A stretch of 64,000 nt of DNA from CAIWHR01 sp963726775 (GTDB lineage: Bacteria > Pseudomonadota > Gammaproteobacteria > Burkholderiales > Casimicrobiaceae). Shown one piece after another: positions 1 through 8,259 of the stretch; the first letter of the stretch is position 1, and each line of letters starts with the position of its first letter. The position numbers and the translations under genes were made by a program. The notes under the pieces were generated by a model. The model was given only the letters and a program-made list of their open reading frames with translations. It was not told where the DNA came from and searched no databases. The stretch spans positions 186,001 to 250,000 of the forward strand of contig CAVSDL010000008.1 of NCBI GenBank assembly GCA_963726775.1, read 5' to 3'.

Positions 1-231
1 GTCACCGAATGGGTGAAGGGCAAGACACTCGACGAGGCGATGTCGATCAGGAACACGCAGATCGCGGAAGAACTCGCGCTGCCGCCCGTGAAGATCCACT
101 GCTCGATCCTGGCCGAGGACGCGATCAAGGCCGCGGTCGCGGACTACAGGACCCGGCATGGTGCCGGCGATGCAGGTGCCGCCGAAGCCGACGCGTGCGC
201 GCCGGTCGCGCAATCGGTGGCGGCAGACTGA
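1..231 (+). CDS. iscU: IscU, Fe-S cluster assembly scaffold (3' part only)
   Basis: The window opens inside this gene; only the last 76 codons are present. IscU is the cytoplasmic scaffold on which IscS-derived sulfur and iron are built into [2Fe-2S] and [4Fe-4S] clusters before HscA/HscB-assisted transfer. The visible part holds the family's C-terminal block with LPPVKIHCSILAEDA, including the third cluster-ligand cysteine and the LPPVK segment recognised by HscA. After the usual end near AVADYRTR the protein runs on for about 20 Ala-rich residues, longer than the roughly 128-residue E. coli protein. It heads an isc operon that continues with iscA 25 bp downstream; iscR and iscS would be expected outside the window. 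Confidence 0.95.
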   Translation, partial: VTEWVKGKTLDEAMSIRNTQIAEELALPPVKIHCSILAEDAIKAAVADYRTRHGAGDAGAAEADACAPVAQSVAAD

Positions 232-256
232 ACGGCGCGGCGATGGGGTGCGCACC

Positions 257-580
257 GTGACCATCACTTTGACCGAAACCGCGGCGAAGCACGTCGCCAG
301 CCATTTGCGCCGGCGCGGCAAGGGCGTCGGCCTGCGCCTGGGCGTGCGGACGTCCGGCTGCTCGGGGCTCGCATACAAGCTCGAGTACGCCGACGAAGTG
401 CGTCCCGAGGACCTCTCCTTCCAGAGCCACGGCGTGACGGTGATCGTCGATCCGAAGAGCCTCCCCTACCTCGATGGGATGGAGCTCGATTTCGCGCGCG
501 AAGGGCTGAACGAAGGGTTCAAGTTCAACAATCCGAACGTGAAGGATGCGTGCGGATGCGGAGAAAGCTTCAACGTCTAG
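257..580 (+). CDS. iscA: IscA, A-type Fe-S cluster carrier
   Basis: This 107-residue protein matches the normal IscA length when started at GTG 257, giving MTITLTETAAKHV. It carries the three conserved A-type cysteines: Cys35 in TSGCSGLAY, and Cys99 and Cys101 in the C-terminal CGCGESF. IscA passes clusters or iron to [4Fe-4S] target proteins in the cytoplasm. An upstream in-frame GTG at 248 would add three residues; the chosen start agrees with family N-termini. The gene sits between iscU and hscB as in other proteobacterial isc operons, 25 bp after iscU. The long in-frame extension back to 158 overlaps iscU and is not credible coding sequence. Confidence 0.95.
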   Translation: MTITLTETAAKHVASHLRRRGKGVGLRLGVRTSGCSGLAYKLEYADEVRPEDLSFQSHGVTVIVDPKSLPYLDGMELDFAREGLNEGFKFNNPNVKDACGCGESFNV

Positions 581-734
581 GAGCCTGTCGGACCTGCCAT
601 CGGATATCCGACCGCCTCCTCGTTTCGCCCTGACGTTCCTGTTCTCTCCGGCCGCGATGCGCCCGCGCGGAACCCGCCTGCCCCATAGCCCATCATCATC
701 AGCACCCTCTCCGGCGAGAAGAGAGGGAACGGAA

Positions 735-1265
735 ATGATCGATTTTTCCCGCAACCACTTCGAATTGTTCGGCCTGCCGGCGTGTTTCCGCTTCGACCGG
801 GCCACGCTCGACCGTGCCTACCACGAGCTGCAGAACAACGTGCACCCGGATCGTTACGCCGGGGCGAACGAGACCGAGCAGCGGCTCGCGTTGCAGTCTT
901 CCGCGCGTGTCAACGAGGCGTACCGCGCGCTGAAAGACCCCGTGGAGCGGGCGCAATACCTGCTGTCGCTGAACGGCGTCGAGGCGTTCGCCGAGAACGA
1001 CACGGCACTGCCGGTCGAGTTTCTGGAGCACCAGCTCGAGCGCCGCGAAGCCGCGGAGAACGCACTCGCGGCGCGCGACACGCCTGGGTTGGCGGCGCTG
1101 CTGGCCGGCGTCGGCGCCGAAGCCGCCGTGCTGGAGCAGCGCCTGTCCGTGATGCTGGACACGGAGCGCGCCTGGGACGCGGCGCGCATGCGCGTCCGTG
1201 AATTCAGATTCCTGGCCAAGCTCGCCGCCGACATCGAAGCCATGCAGGCCGAATTGGACGGTTGA
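735..1265 (+). CDS. hscB: HscB, J-domain co-chaperone for Fe-S assembly
   Basis: HscB delivers IscU to the Hsp70 HscA and stimulates its ATPase. The 176-residue product starts at ATG 735 behind a purine-rich Shine-Dalgarno (GAGAGGGAACGGAA). The N-terminal J domain has the HPD signature at residues 37-39 (NNVHPDRYAG), followed by SARVNEAYRALKDP and then the C-terminal helical IscU-binding domain. The length is close to the E. coli protein (171). About 150 bp separate it from iscA, and I see no gene in that gap. Its TGA overlaps the hscA ATG (TGATG), suggesting coupled translation of the two chaperones. Confidence 0.95.
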   Translation: MIDFSRNHFELFGLPACFRFDRATLDRAYHELQNNVHPDRYAGANETEQRLALQSSARVNEAYRALKDPVERAQYLLSLNGVEAFAENDTALPVEFLEHQLERREAAENALAARDTPGLAALLAGVGAEAAVLEQRLSVMLDTERAWDAARMRVREFRFLAKLAADIEAMQAELDG

Positions 1266-3139
1266 TGGCCCTGCTGCAGATCTCCGAACCCGACGCTGCG
1301 GCGACACCGCGCGAGCACCGCCTCGCCGTCGGCATCGACCTCGGCACGACGAACTCGCTGGTGGCCACGGTGCGCAATGGCATTCCGGTTGTTCTGCCGG
1401 ACCAGAGCGGGCACCCGCTGCTGCCGTCGATCGTCCGCTACGTCGACGGCCGGGTCGAGGTCGGCCACGAAGCACAAGCGATGCAGGCGCGCGATCCGCA
1501 GAACACCATAGTCTCGGTGAAGCGGCTGATGGGGCGCGGCCTCGACGACCTCACCGACGCGCGGCGCTTCCCGTATCGCTTCGTCGACGAGCCGGGAATG
1601 GTCAGGCTCGCGACGCGCGCGGGCGTGAAGAGTCCGGTCGAGGTGTCGGCCGAGATTCTGCGCGCACTGCGCACCCGTGCCGAGAAGAGCCTCGACGGCA
1701 CGTTGACGGGGGCAGTGGTCACCGTCCCCGCGTATTTCGACGACGCGCAGCGGCAGGCGACGAAGGATGCGGCGAAACTTGCCGGTCTCGACGTGCTGCG
1801 CCTGCTGAACGAGCCGACCGCCGCGGCGATTGCCTACGGTCTCGACAATGCCGCTCAGGGCACCTACGCGATATACGATCTGGGCGGAGGCACGTTCGAC
1901 ATCTCGATTCTGCGCCTGTCGAAGGGCGTTTTCGAAGTCCTCGCGACCCATGGCGATTCGGCGCTTGGCGGCGACGATTTCGACCATCGCGTCCACTGCT
2001 GGGTCATCGAAGCCGCTGGCCTCGCGCCGCTGTCGCCGGAGGATACCCGGCTGCTGATGATGAAGGCGCGCGAGGCGAAGGAGAACCTGACGAACCATGC
2101 GTCGGCGCCGATCGTGGCGACCTTGTCCACCGGCGACAAGATCGACGTCACGCTCACCGTCGAGGCGTTCACCGAGATCACGCGGAATCTTGTCGCCAAG
2201 ACGCTGGCGCCGGTGAAGCGGGCGCTGCGCGATGCCGGGCTGGCACCGGCCGGAATCACCGGTGTCGTGATGGTCGGCGGTGCGACACGCATGCCCCAGA
2301 TCCAGAAGGCCGTCGGCGATTTCTTCGGGCAACCGCCGCTGACGAATCTCGATCCCGATCAGGTCGTGGCACTCGGTGCCGCCATCCAGGCGAACGTGCT
2401 CGCCGGCAACCGAACGATGTCCTCCGCGGGCGTTGACGAATGGCTGTTGCTCGACGTCATTCCGCTGTCGCTGGGCCTCGAGACGATGGGCGGGCTTTCC
2501 GAGAAGATCGTCCCGCGCAATACGACGATTCCGGCGACCCGTGCGCAGGAATTCACGACGTTCAAGGACGGCCAGAACGCTATGGCGATCCACGTCGTGC
2601 AGGGCGAGCGCGAGAAGATCGCCGACTGCCGCTCGCTCGCGCGCTTCGAGCTGCGCGGTATTCCGCCCATGGCCGCGGGCGCGGCGCGGATCCGCGTCAC
2701 GTTCCAGGTGGACGCCGACGGCCTGCTGTCGGTGTCGGCGCGCGAAATGACTTCGGGCATCGAAGCCGCGATCGTCGTCAAGCCGTCCTACGGACTTTCC
2801 GACGCGGAAATCGCCAGGATGCTGCAGGAATCGTTCGCGCACGCGGCCGACGACATGGCGGCGCGCGCGCTCGTCGAAGGGCAGGTCGAGGCGGATCAGG
2901 TCGTGGCCGCCACGCGCAATGCGCTTGCCGTGGATGGGGACCTGCTCTCTCCCGCGGAGCGCGCGGCGATCGATGCGGCGCTGGCGGAAACCGCGCGCTG
3001 TCGCGACGCGACAGACCATCATGCGCTTGCCGCTGCGACCGCGGCGCTCAACCGCGCCACCGCCGAACTCGCGGCGCGCCGGATGGACCGCGGCGTCGCC
3101 CGTGCACTGAAGGGCCGCCGGGTCGATACGCTCGCCTGA
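1265..3139 (+). CDS. hscA: HscA, Hsp70-type chaperone for Fe-S assembly
   Basis: The 624-residue specialised Hsp70 drives cluster release from IscU. Visible signatures are the phosphate-1 motif GIDLGTTNS near residue 23, NEPTAAAIAYG, the phosphate-2 loop YDLGGGTFDIS and the adenosine motif VMVGGATRMPQIQ, then a substrate-binding domain with DVIPLSLGLET at the linker. The short N-terminal extension and the lack of a long C-terminal lid tail fit HscA rather than DnaK, as does the position between hscB and fdx. ATG 1265 overlaps the hscB stop; a TTG at 1262 is a weaker alternative start. Confidence 0.96.
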   Translation: MALLQISEPDAAATPREHRLAVGIDLGTTNSLVATVRNGIPVVLPDQSGHPLLPSIVRYVDGRVEVGHEAQAMQARDPQNTIVSVKRLMGRGLDDLTDARRFPYRFVDEPGMVRLATRAGVKSPVEVSAEILRALRTRAEKSLDGTLTGAVVTVPAYFDDAQRQATKDAAKLAGLDVLRLLNEPTAAAIAYGLDNAAQGTYAIYDLGGGTFDISILRLSKGVFEVLATHGDSALGGDDFDHRVHCWVIEAAGLAPLSPEDTRLLMMKAREAKENLTNHASAPIVATLSTGDKIDVTLTVEAFTEITRNLVAKTLAPVKRALRDAGLAPAGITGVVMVGGATRMPQIQKAVGDFFGQPPLTNLDPDQVVALGAAIQANVLAGNRTMSSAGVDEWLLLDVIPLSLGLETMGGLSEKIVPRNTTIPATRAQEFTTFKDGQNAMAIHVVQGEREKIADCRSLARFELRGIPPMAAGAARIRVTFQVDADGLLSVSAREMTSGIEAAIVVKPSYGLSDAEIARMLQESFAHAADDMAARALVEGQVEADQVVAATRNALAVDGDLLSPAERAAIDAALAETARCRDATDHHALAAATAALNRATAELAARRMDRGVARALKGRRVDTLA

Positions 3140-3157
3140 GACGCATTCGCAGCCGCG

Positions 3158-3496
3158 ATGACCCGGATTGTCGTTCTTTCCCACCCCGAGATCTGTCCGG
3201 ATGGCGCGACGTTCGACGCCGAGAAGGGCCTCTCGATCTGCGACAATCTGCTCGCGCAGGGCATCGAGATCGAGCACGCGTGCGAAAAATCGTGCGCGTG
3301 CACAACCTGCCATGTGATCGTCCGCGAAGGGATGCAGTCGCTGTCGCCGTCCACCGAGGACGAGGACGACCTGCTCGATCGCGCGTGGGGCCTGACGCCG
3401 CAGTCGCGGCTCTCCTGCCAGGCTATCGTCGACGACACGCCGCTTACTATCGAGATTCCCCGGTACACGATCAATTACGCCAAGGAGAAGCGCTGA
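3158..3496 (+). CDS. fdx: Isc-type [2Fe-2S] ferredoxin
   Basis: This 112-residue adrenodoxin-like ferredoxin probably supplies electrons during cluster assembly. Cluster ligands are visible as Cys42, Cys48, Cys51 and Cys87 (ACEKSCACTTC and RLSCQAI); the extra Cys46 is typical of Isc ferredoxins. The C-terminal IPRYTINYAKE is also characteristic of the Isc subgroup. It starts 18 bp after hscA and precedes iscX, so it is part of the same transcription unit. Confidence 0.95.
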   Translation: MTRIVVLSHPEICPDGATFDAEKGLSICDNLLAQGIEIEHACEKSCACTTCHVIVREGMQSLSPSTEDEDDLLDRAWGLTPQSRLSCQAIVDDTPLTIEIPRYTINYAKEKR

Positions 3497-3540
3497 CGCG
3501 CGGCGATCGCGCGCGCAGCCTCGATCCTGCGGAGGTTCCC

Positions 3541-3750
3541 ATGAAATGGACCGACACCCGCGACATCGCGCGGGCACTCGCCGACGCGCATCCGGACGTG
3601 GACCCCCGGCGCGTGCTTTTCACCGACCTCCGCGGCTGGGTGCTGGCGCTGCCCGGCTTCGCCGACGACCCGAAGCACAGCGGCGAGAAGATCCTCGAGG
3701 CGATCCAGATGGCGTGGATGGACGAAGGCGACTTCGACGAGGAGGCATGA
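3541..3750 (+). CDS. iscX: IscX, small acidic Fe-S assembly regulator
   Basis: IscX (YfhJ) binds IscS and iron and modulates cluster assembly. The 69-residue product begins MKWTDTRDIARALAD, contains DPRRVLFTDLRGWVLALPGF, and ends in an acidic tail MDEGDFDEEA; this is the full family length and pattern. The start follows GCGGAGG with good spacing. It closes the isc operon. The next gene, rlmD, is convergent and its stop lies 42 bp downstream. Confidence 0.94.
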   Translation: MKWTDTRDIARALADAHPDVDPRRVLFTDLRGWVLALPGFADDPKHSGEKILEAIQMAWMDEGDFDEEA

Positions 3751-3792
3751 GTACCCGCATCGATCTCGCGACGTTTCTGCGGCAGCCGGCCC

Positions 3793-5157
3793 TCAGCGCG
3801 CGAACACGGCGATCGATTCCACGTGCGCCGTGTGGGGAAACATGTTGACGACGCCGGCCGCCGCCAGCGCGTATCCGTGGTCATGAACCAGCACCGCCGC
3901 GTCGCGCGCAAGCGTGGCCGGGCTGCAGGACACGTAGACGATCCGGCGCGGCGGGCCGTCGCCCGGCAGCGCCTTGACCAGGTCGATCGCGCCTTCGCGG
4001 GGTGGATCGAGCAGCGCCTTGTCGAGCGGCCCCAGCGCCTCGATGCTCTCCGGCGTCGCGTCGAAAAGGTTCGCGGCACGAAAGGTGGCCCGCGCGCCGA
4101 GCCCGTGGCGCATCGCATTCTCTTCGGCACGGCGAACGAGCGCTGCGCTGCCGTCTATTCCGATGACCGTCGCGCCGCGCCGCGCGATCGGTAGCGTGAA
4201 GTTGCCGATGCCGCAGAAGAAATCGGCGACGCGTTCGGCGGGCCGAGGGTCGAGAAGCGCCATCGCGCGTCGCACCAGCACACGATTGATCCCCGGATTG
4301 ACCTGGGTGAATTCGGTCGGCGCGTACGGAAACTCGAGATCGAATTCCGGCAGCGTGTAAGCGAGCCGCGGCTCGCGCGGATGGAAGGGCGCGGCCGTTT
4401 CGGGACCGCCGGTCTGCAGATAGAACTGCACGCCGTGCAAGTCGGCGAATGCGGCAAGCAGGGCCTCATCGGCCGGCGCGAGTGGTTCCAGGATGCGCAG
4501 CACCAGCACGCAAGCGGGGGTGCCGTGTGCCGTGGTGGCCGCCGTCGCGCGGCTCCCGTCGCCCATGGCCAGCTCGATCTGCGGTACCCGGTCGCGAATG
4601 GTCAGCATGCCGATCAGCATGCGGAGTTCAGGCAGCAGCGCGGAAACCTTCGGCGGCAGGATCGCGCAGGACGTCATGTCGGCGACGTAGCTCGATTTCC
4701 GCTCGTGGAACCCGACCAGCACGCCACCTTTCTTCGCGACGTGCCGCACCGACAATCGTGCGCGATGACGGTAGCCCCACGCCGCACCATGAATGGCCGG
4801 CAGAACTTGCGCGGCGCGAACCCGTCCGAGATGCCAAAGCGCGTCTTCGAGTGAGCGCTGCTTCGACGCGACTTGCGCCGCGGCATCGAAATGCTGCAGC
4901 GAGCAGCCGCCGCAGACGCCGAAATGCGGACAGCGCGGGTCGACGCGCGCCGGGCTCGCCTTCAGGATCCGTTCCGCGCGCGCGATTTCGTAGGTCGGCT
5001 TGCGCTTGAGCAGAGTGATCGCCACCCGTTCACCGGGAAGCGCGCCCTCGATGAAAACGGTCTTGCCGTCGATCCGCCCGACGCCGCGGCCGTCCTGATC
5101 GAGCGAGGCGACGTCGACATTGGGCGGCATCGCGGGACGGGCGGCGGACTCGGGCAT
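3793..5157 (-). CDS. rlmD: RlmD, 23S rRNA (uracil(1939)-C5)-methyltransferase
   Basis: RlmD (RumA) is an S-adenosylmethionine-dependent RNA methyltransferase with a [4Fe-4S] cluster. Visible features are an N-terminal TRAM domain (ASLDQDGRGVGRIDGK), the cluster cysteines in CPHFGVCGGCSLQHFD plus a later MTSCAIL, the SAM-binding ADFFCGIGNFTLP, the LLDPPREGA motif and the nucleophile region YVSCSPATLARD. ATG 5157 gives 454 residues; ATG 5130 is an equally plausible start nine codons later. An open frame runs further upstream but has no conserved sequence. The gene is divergent from tsaB and convergent with iscX. Confidence 0.93.
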   Translation of the reverse strand: MPESAARPAMPPNVDVASLDQDGRGVGRIDGKTVFIEGALPGERVAITLLKRKPTYEIARAERILKASPARVDPRCPHFGVCGGCSLQHFDAAAQVASKQRSLEDALWHLGRVRAAQVLPAIHGAAWGYRHRARLSVRHVAKKGGVLVGFHERKSSYVADMTSCAILPPKVSALLPELRMLIGMLTIRDRVPQIELAMGDGSRATAATTAHGTPACVLVLRILEPLAPADEALLAAFADLHGVQFYLQTGGPETAAPFHPREPRLAYTLPEFDLEFPYAPTEFTQVNPGINRVLVRRAMALLDPRPAERVADFFCGIGNFTLPIARRGATVIGIDGSAALVRRAEENAMRHGLGARATFRAANLFDATPESIEALGPLDKALLDPPREGAIDLVKALPGDGPPRRIVYVSCSPATLARDAAVLVHDHGYALAAAGVVNMFPHTAHVESIAVFAR

Positions 5158-5242
5158 GCGGGGAATCGGTCGAGAGAGTCGTCCATTGTACGTCGTCACT
5201 GTGCCACTCCCTCTCCGCGTGCAGGTTGCTCCGCGGGTCGCG

Positions 5243-5248
5243 TAGAAT
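5243..5248 (+). promoter_or_regulatory. Possible -10 element for tsaB, near-leaderless
   Basis: A TAGAAT hexamer sits only six bases before the tsaB ATG at 5255. If it is a sigma-70 -10 box, transcription would start at or next to the ATG and give a leaderless or nearly leaderless mRNA. No good -35 box is seen at 16-18 bp, so the call is weak. Confidence 0.35.
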
Positions 5249-5254
5249 CGCCGC

Positions 5255-5971
5255 ATGCGAATCCTTGCGCTCGACAGCTCGACCGAATGGTGCAGCGTGG
5301 CCGTCGGCGACGGCACGCGTTGGCATGTGCGCGACGAACATGCCGGCCAGGCGCATTCGGAAAGACTGTTGCCGATGGTGCGGGCGGCGCTCGCGGAGGC
5401 GGGCTACGCGCTGTCGCAGCTGGACGGGCTCGCGTTCGGCGCGGGTCCCGGGTCGTTTACCGGAATCCGCATTGGCTGCGGTGTTGCGCAGGGACTTGCC
5501 TTTGGCGCCGATCTTCCCGTCGTACCGGTGCCCACGCTCGAAGCGCTTGCGCAGGGCGTCCTCCGCGCGCGCGGCTGGACCAAGGTCATCGCCTGCCTCG
5601 ATGCGCGGATGCGCGAGGTCTACGTCGCGGCGCATGCGCATGAGCGCGATGCGTGGCGCACCGTCATGCCGCCGGCGGTGCTGCCGCCTGCGGACGTGCG
5701 CTTGCCCGTCGAGGGCAACGGCGAGGACCCCGTATCGGGCGCGTGGCGCGGCGCCGGCAACGGATTCGCCGCGTATCCGATGCTGGCGGCACAGCTTCGA
5801 ATGGGCGAAGTCGATGCGGGCGCGCGTCCGACGGCGAGCGCGGTCGGCGAAATTGGCGCACGACGGTTCGCCGCAGGCGAGGGTGTCGCCGCCGGGGAGG
5901 CGCTGCCGCTCTACGTGCGGCATCGCGTGGCGCTTACCACCGCCGAGCGCGATGCGGGCCTGCGGCTTTGA
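5255..5971 (+). CDS. tsaB: TsaB, subunit of the tRNA t6A-forming complex
   Basis: TsaB is the inactive TsaD paralogue that forms the TsaBD(E) complex making N6-threonylcarbamoyladenosine on ANN-decoding tRNAs. The 238-residue product has the ASKHA-fold start MRILALDSSTEWCSVAV and the hallmark GPGSFTGIRIG at about residue 67, followed by CLDARMREVYVA. The length matches the family. It is followed by rimI 11 bp later, a common arrangement in proteobacteria. There is no clear Shine-Dalgarno before ATG 5255, which fits the near-leaderless promoter noted just upstream. Confidence 0.93.
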   Translation: MRILALDSSTEWCSVAVGDGTRWHVRDEHAGQAHSERLLPMVRAALAEAGYALSQLDGLAFGAGPGSFTGIRIGCGVAQGLAFGADLPVVPVPTLEALAQGVLRARGWTKVIACLDARMREVYVAAHAHERDAWRTVMPPAVLPPADVRLPVEGNGEDPVSGAWRGAGNGFAAYPMLAAQLRMGEVDAGARPTASAVGEIGARRFAAGEGVAAGEALPLYVRHRVALTTAERDAGLRL

Positions 5972-5982
5972 CATCGGCGAAG

Positions 5983-6492
5983 ATGGCGACGTTTCCCCGG
6001 TTCTTCCCGCGCCCCGAACCCGAGTGGCGGCCGCTGCGCGAAGGCGATCTTGCCTATGTCGCGGCGCTGGAGGCGCAGATCCACGCTGCACCGTGGACGC
6101 CCGGCAACTTCCGCGACGTGCTTGCGGCGGGCTACAGCGCCAGCGTCGGCGAGCGGGAGGGCCGAATCGTCGCCTACGGCGTGCTGATCCTGTCGCCAGG
6201 CGAGGCGCAGATCCTCAACCTTTCGGTCGTGCCCGATGCGCGGCGCGAAGGGCTCGGCCGCCGGCTGCTCAAGCGTTTCATCGACGACGCGCGGCGCCTC
6301 GGCGCCGAGCAGATCTTCCTCGAGGTCCGCGTGTCCAACGCGGTGGCGATCGCGCTGTACGATTCGGAGGGATTCGCCGCCGTCGGCCGGCGCGACGGCT
6401 ACTATCCGGGCATGGACGCGGATGCGCCGCGCGAAGATGCCTTGGTCATGCGCCGGTCGCTGGCTCCGAGGGTATCGCCGCCCGGGCGGTAA
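5983..6492 (+). CDS. rimI: RimI-type ribosomal protein N-acetyltransferase
   Basis: This 169-residue GNAT-family enzyme acetylates the N-terminal alanine of ribosomal protein S18 in its best-known homologue. It shows the GNAT motif A region NLSVVPDARREGLGRRLLKRF, with the R-x-x-G-x-G/A acetyl-CoA loop, then EVRVSNAVAIALYDSEGF and the RimI-typical RDGYYPGMDADAPREDALVM near the end. ATG 5983 is preferred; TTG 5968 overlapping the tsaB stop would add five residues. The N-terminus has an extra 15 or so residues (TFPRFFPRPEPEW) compared with E. coli RimI. Confidence 0.9.
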   Translation: MATFPRFFPRPEPEWRPLREGDLAYVAALEAQIHAAPWTPGNFRDVLAAGYSASVGEREGRIVAYGVLILSPGEAQILNLSVVPDARREGLGRRLLKRFIDDARRLGAEQIFLEVRVSNAVAIALYDSEGFAAVGRRDGYYPGMDADAPREDALVMRRSLAPRVSPPGR

Positions 6493-6514
6493 GACCGAGG
6501 TTCCGTCTGCTTCG

Positions 6515-7306
6515 ATGCCTACCCGCGACGACATATTGATGGAGCTCGGCCTCGCGCCTGTGTGGCGGCTGCGCGCGTCTCCGACGGACGGTGTCGCGAC
6601 CGGAATGCTGCAGGAAGCGGACGCGCCAGTTCGACAAACAACCCGGATCGAAAATGCCGAGCCAATCTTTGTCGGCACGGTCAGCGCCGATCGTGACGGA
6701 CGGCGCATGCGCATCGAGACGCTCGAGTGGCGCGGTTTCGCCGCGGACGTCGAAGCCTGCACGGCGTGCGGGCTCGCTCGCGGTCGCAAGAAGAGCGTGC
6801 CCGGCGTGGGGGACGCCGATGCCGAATGGCTCTTTGTCGGTGAAGCGCCGGGCGCCGAGGAGGATGCCAGGGGCGAGCCCTTCGTCGGGCAGGCGGGAAG
6901 GCTGCTCGACGCCATGCTGGCCGCCCTCGGGATGGCGCGTGGCACCAACGTCTACATCGCCAATGTGCTGAAATGCCGCCCGCCAGGCAATCGCGCGCCG
7001 GAGCCGGCCGAGGCGGAGGCCTGCCGACCTTATCTCGACCGGCAGATCGCGTTGTTGCGTCCGAAGGTGATTGTCGCGCTGGGCAAGAGCGCCGCGACGA
7101 CGTTGCTCGACGTCGACGCCACTATTGCGAGCCTGCGGGGCCGCGTGCATCGCTATCGGGGCGTCCCGCTCGTCGTCACCTACCACCCGGCGTACCTGCT
7201 GCGCAATTTGCCCGACAAGGCGAAGGCGTGGGAAGATCTGCTGCTCGCGCGGCGGACGCTGCAGGCTGCGCGCGCGGATAACCCGGCGCAATCGACGCCG
7301 CTTTGA
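6515..7306 (+). CDS. Family 4 uracil-DNA glycosylase
   Basis: The 263-residue enzyme removes uracil from DNA and carries a [4Fe-4S] cluster. From about residue 80 it has the family 4 signature: ACTACGLARGRKKSVPGVG with two cluster cysteines, the catalytic loop GEAPGAEEDARGEPFVGQAG, NVLKCRPPGNRAPEPAEAEAC with the other cysteines, and the YHPAYLLRN motif. About 75 N-terminal residues are variable; the ATG at 6515 sits 22 bp after rimI. It probably belongs to the tsaB-rimI transcription unit. These proteins are often annotated as SPO1 DNA polymerase-related. Confidence 0.92.
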   Translation: MPTRDDILMELGLAPVWRLRASPTDGVATGMLQEADAPVRQTTRIENAEPIFVGTVSADRDGRRMRIETLEWRGFAADVEACTACGLARGRKKSVPGVGDADAEWLFVGEAPGAEEDARGEPFVGQAGRLLDAMLAALGMARGTNVYIANVLKCRPPGNRAPEPAEAEACRPYLDRQIALLRPKVIVALGKSAATTLLDVDATIASLRGRVHRYRGVPLVVTYHPAYLLRNLPDKAKAWEDLLLARRTLQAARADNPAQSTPL

Positions 7307-7461
7307 AATTCACCCGGGCCTGTGGGACAGGACGGGGAAAGGCGCGGTCGGTCGCGACGTCTGCCCGCCGGTCGCATCGCCGCTTGCATCCGCCCGAGTC
7401 GGCCCCATCTGCCGTTCTGCGGGCAGACCGCCCGCGGCTCCCGACTTTGCCCGGAGGAACC

Positions 7462-8166
7462 ATGATTCGCAAATTCGCCGCCTTTCTCGCCGTCGCCGCG
7501 ACGCTCGCGCTGGCCGGTTGCGGGTACAACGACCTGCAGCGTCAGGACGAAGGCATCAAGGCGGCCTGGTCCGAAGTGCTGAATCAATACCAGCGGCGCG
7601 CCGACTTGGTCCCCAACCTGGTCAGCACCGTGAAGGGCTACGCGGCGCAAGAGCAGACCGTCCTGACCGAAGTGACGAACGCCCGTGCGAGCGTCGCCGG
7701 CATCAAGGCCACGCCCGAACTCGTCAACGATCCCGCCGCGTTTCAGAAATTCATCAAGGCGCAGGGTGAGCTAACCGGCGCGCTGTCGCGGCTGCTGGTG
7801 GTCGTCGAGAACTATCCGCAATTGAAGTCGGACGCGCTGTTCCGCGACCTGCAGTCGCAGCTCGAAGGCACCGAGAACCGGATCACCGTGGCCCGCAATC
7901 GCTATATCAAGACCGTGCAGGAGTACAACACGACGGTCCGCCAATTCCCGACCAACCTGACCGCGATGCTGTTCAAGATGGACGTGAAGCCCAGCTTCAC
8001 GGTCGAGAACGAGGCCGCGATCAGCGCGCCACCGAAGGTCGACTTCGACAAGGCCAAGGCCCCGGCGACCCAGGCCGCGCCTTCCGGACCGGCCGCGGCG
8101 CCGGCCGGCCGCAGTCCCGCGCCGGCGGCCGATCCCGCGGCCGAACTGCTAAAGCAGGGCTATTGA
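7462..8166 (+). CDS. lemA: LemA family lipoprotein
   Basis: LemA proteins are membrane-attached helical-bundle proteins of uncertain role. The 234-residue product begins with a lipoprotein signal ending LALAGC, making Cys20 the lipidated residue, then the LemA block YNDLQRQDEGIKAAWSEV, QYQRRADLVPNLVSTVKGYA and RNRYIKTVQEYNTTV. It ends in a Pro/Ala-rich tail. ATG 7462 follows a clear GGAGGA. The 155-bp gap before it holds no gene that I can see. It leads a three-gene cluster with two TPM-domain proteins, a common LemA neighbourhood. Confidence 0.93.
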   Translation: MIRKFAAFLAVAATLALAGCGYNDLQRQDEGIKAAWSEVLNQYQRRADLVPNLVSTVKGYAAQEQTVLTEVTNARASVAGIKATPELVNDPAAFQKFIKAQGELTGALSRLLVVVENYPQLKSDALFRDLQSQLEGTENRITVARNRYIKTVQEYNTTVRQFPTNLTAMLFKMDVKPSFTVENEAAISAPPKVDFDKAKAPATQAAPSGPAAAPAGRSPAPAADPAAELLKQGY

Positions 8167-8259
8167 TCGAAGGCGGGCCGCGCCATCGCGCGCAAGCCGG
8201 GCTGTTCGTGGCCCCGACGTCGCGCGGCATCGCGGACTGACGACGATGAGTTCGTGAGC

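Noticed and set aside
854..3577. Very long minus-strand open frame (over 900 codons) opposite hscB-hscA-fdx
   Set aside because: An antisense shadow caused by high G+C codon bias; its sequence is low-complexity Arg/Ala-rich and the plus-strand genes are certain.
3747..3848. 33-codon open frame overlapping the iscX stop (ATGA)
   Set aside because: It runs into the 3' end of rlmD on the other strand, has no recognisable sequence and no homologous gene is expected at this isc position.
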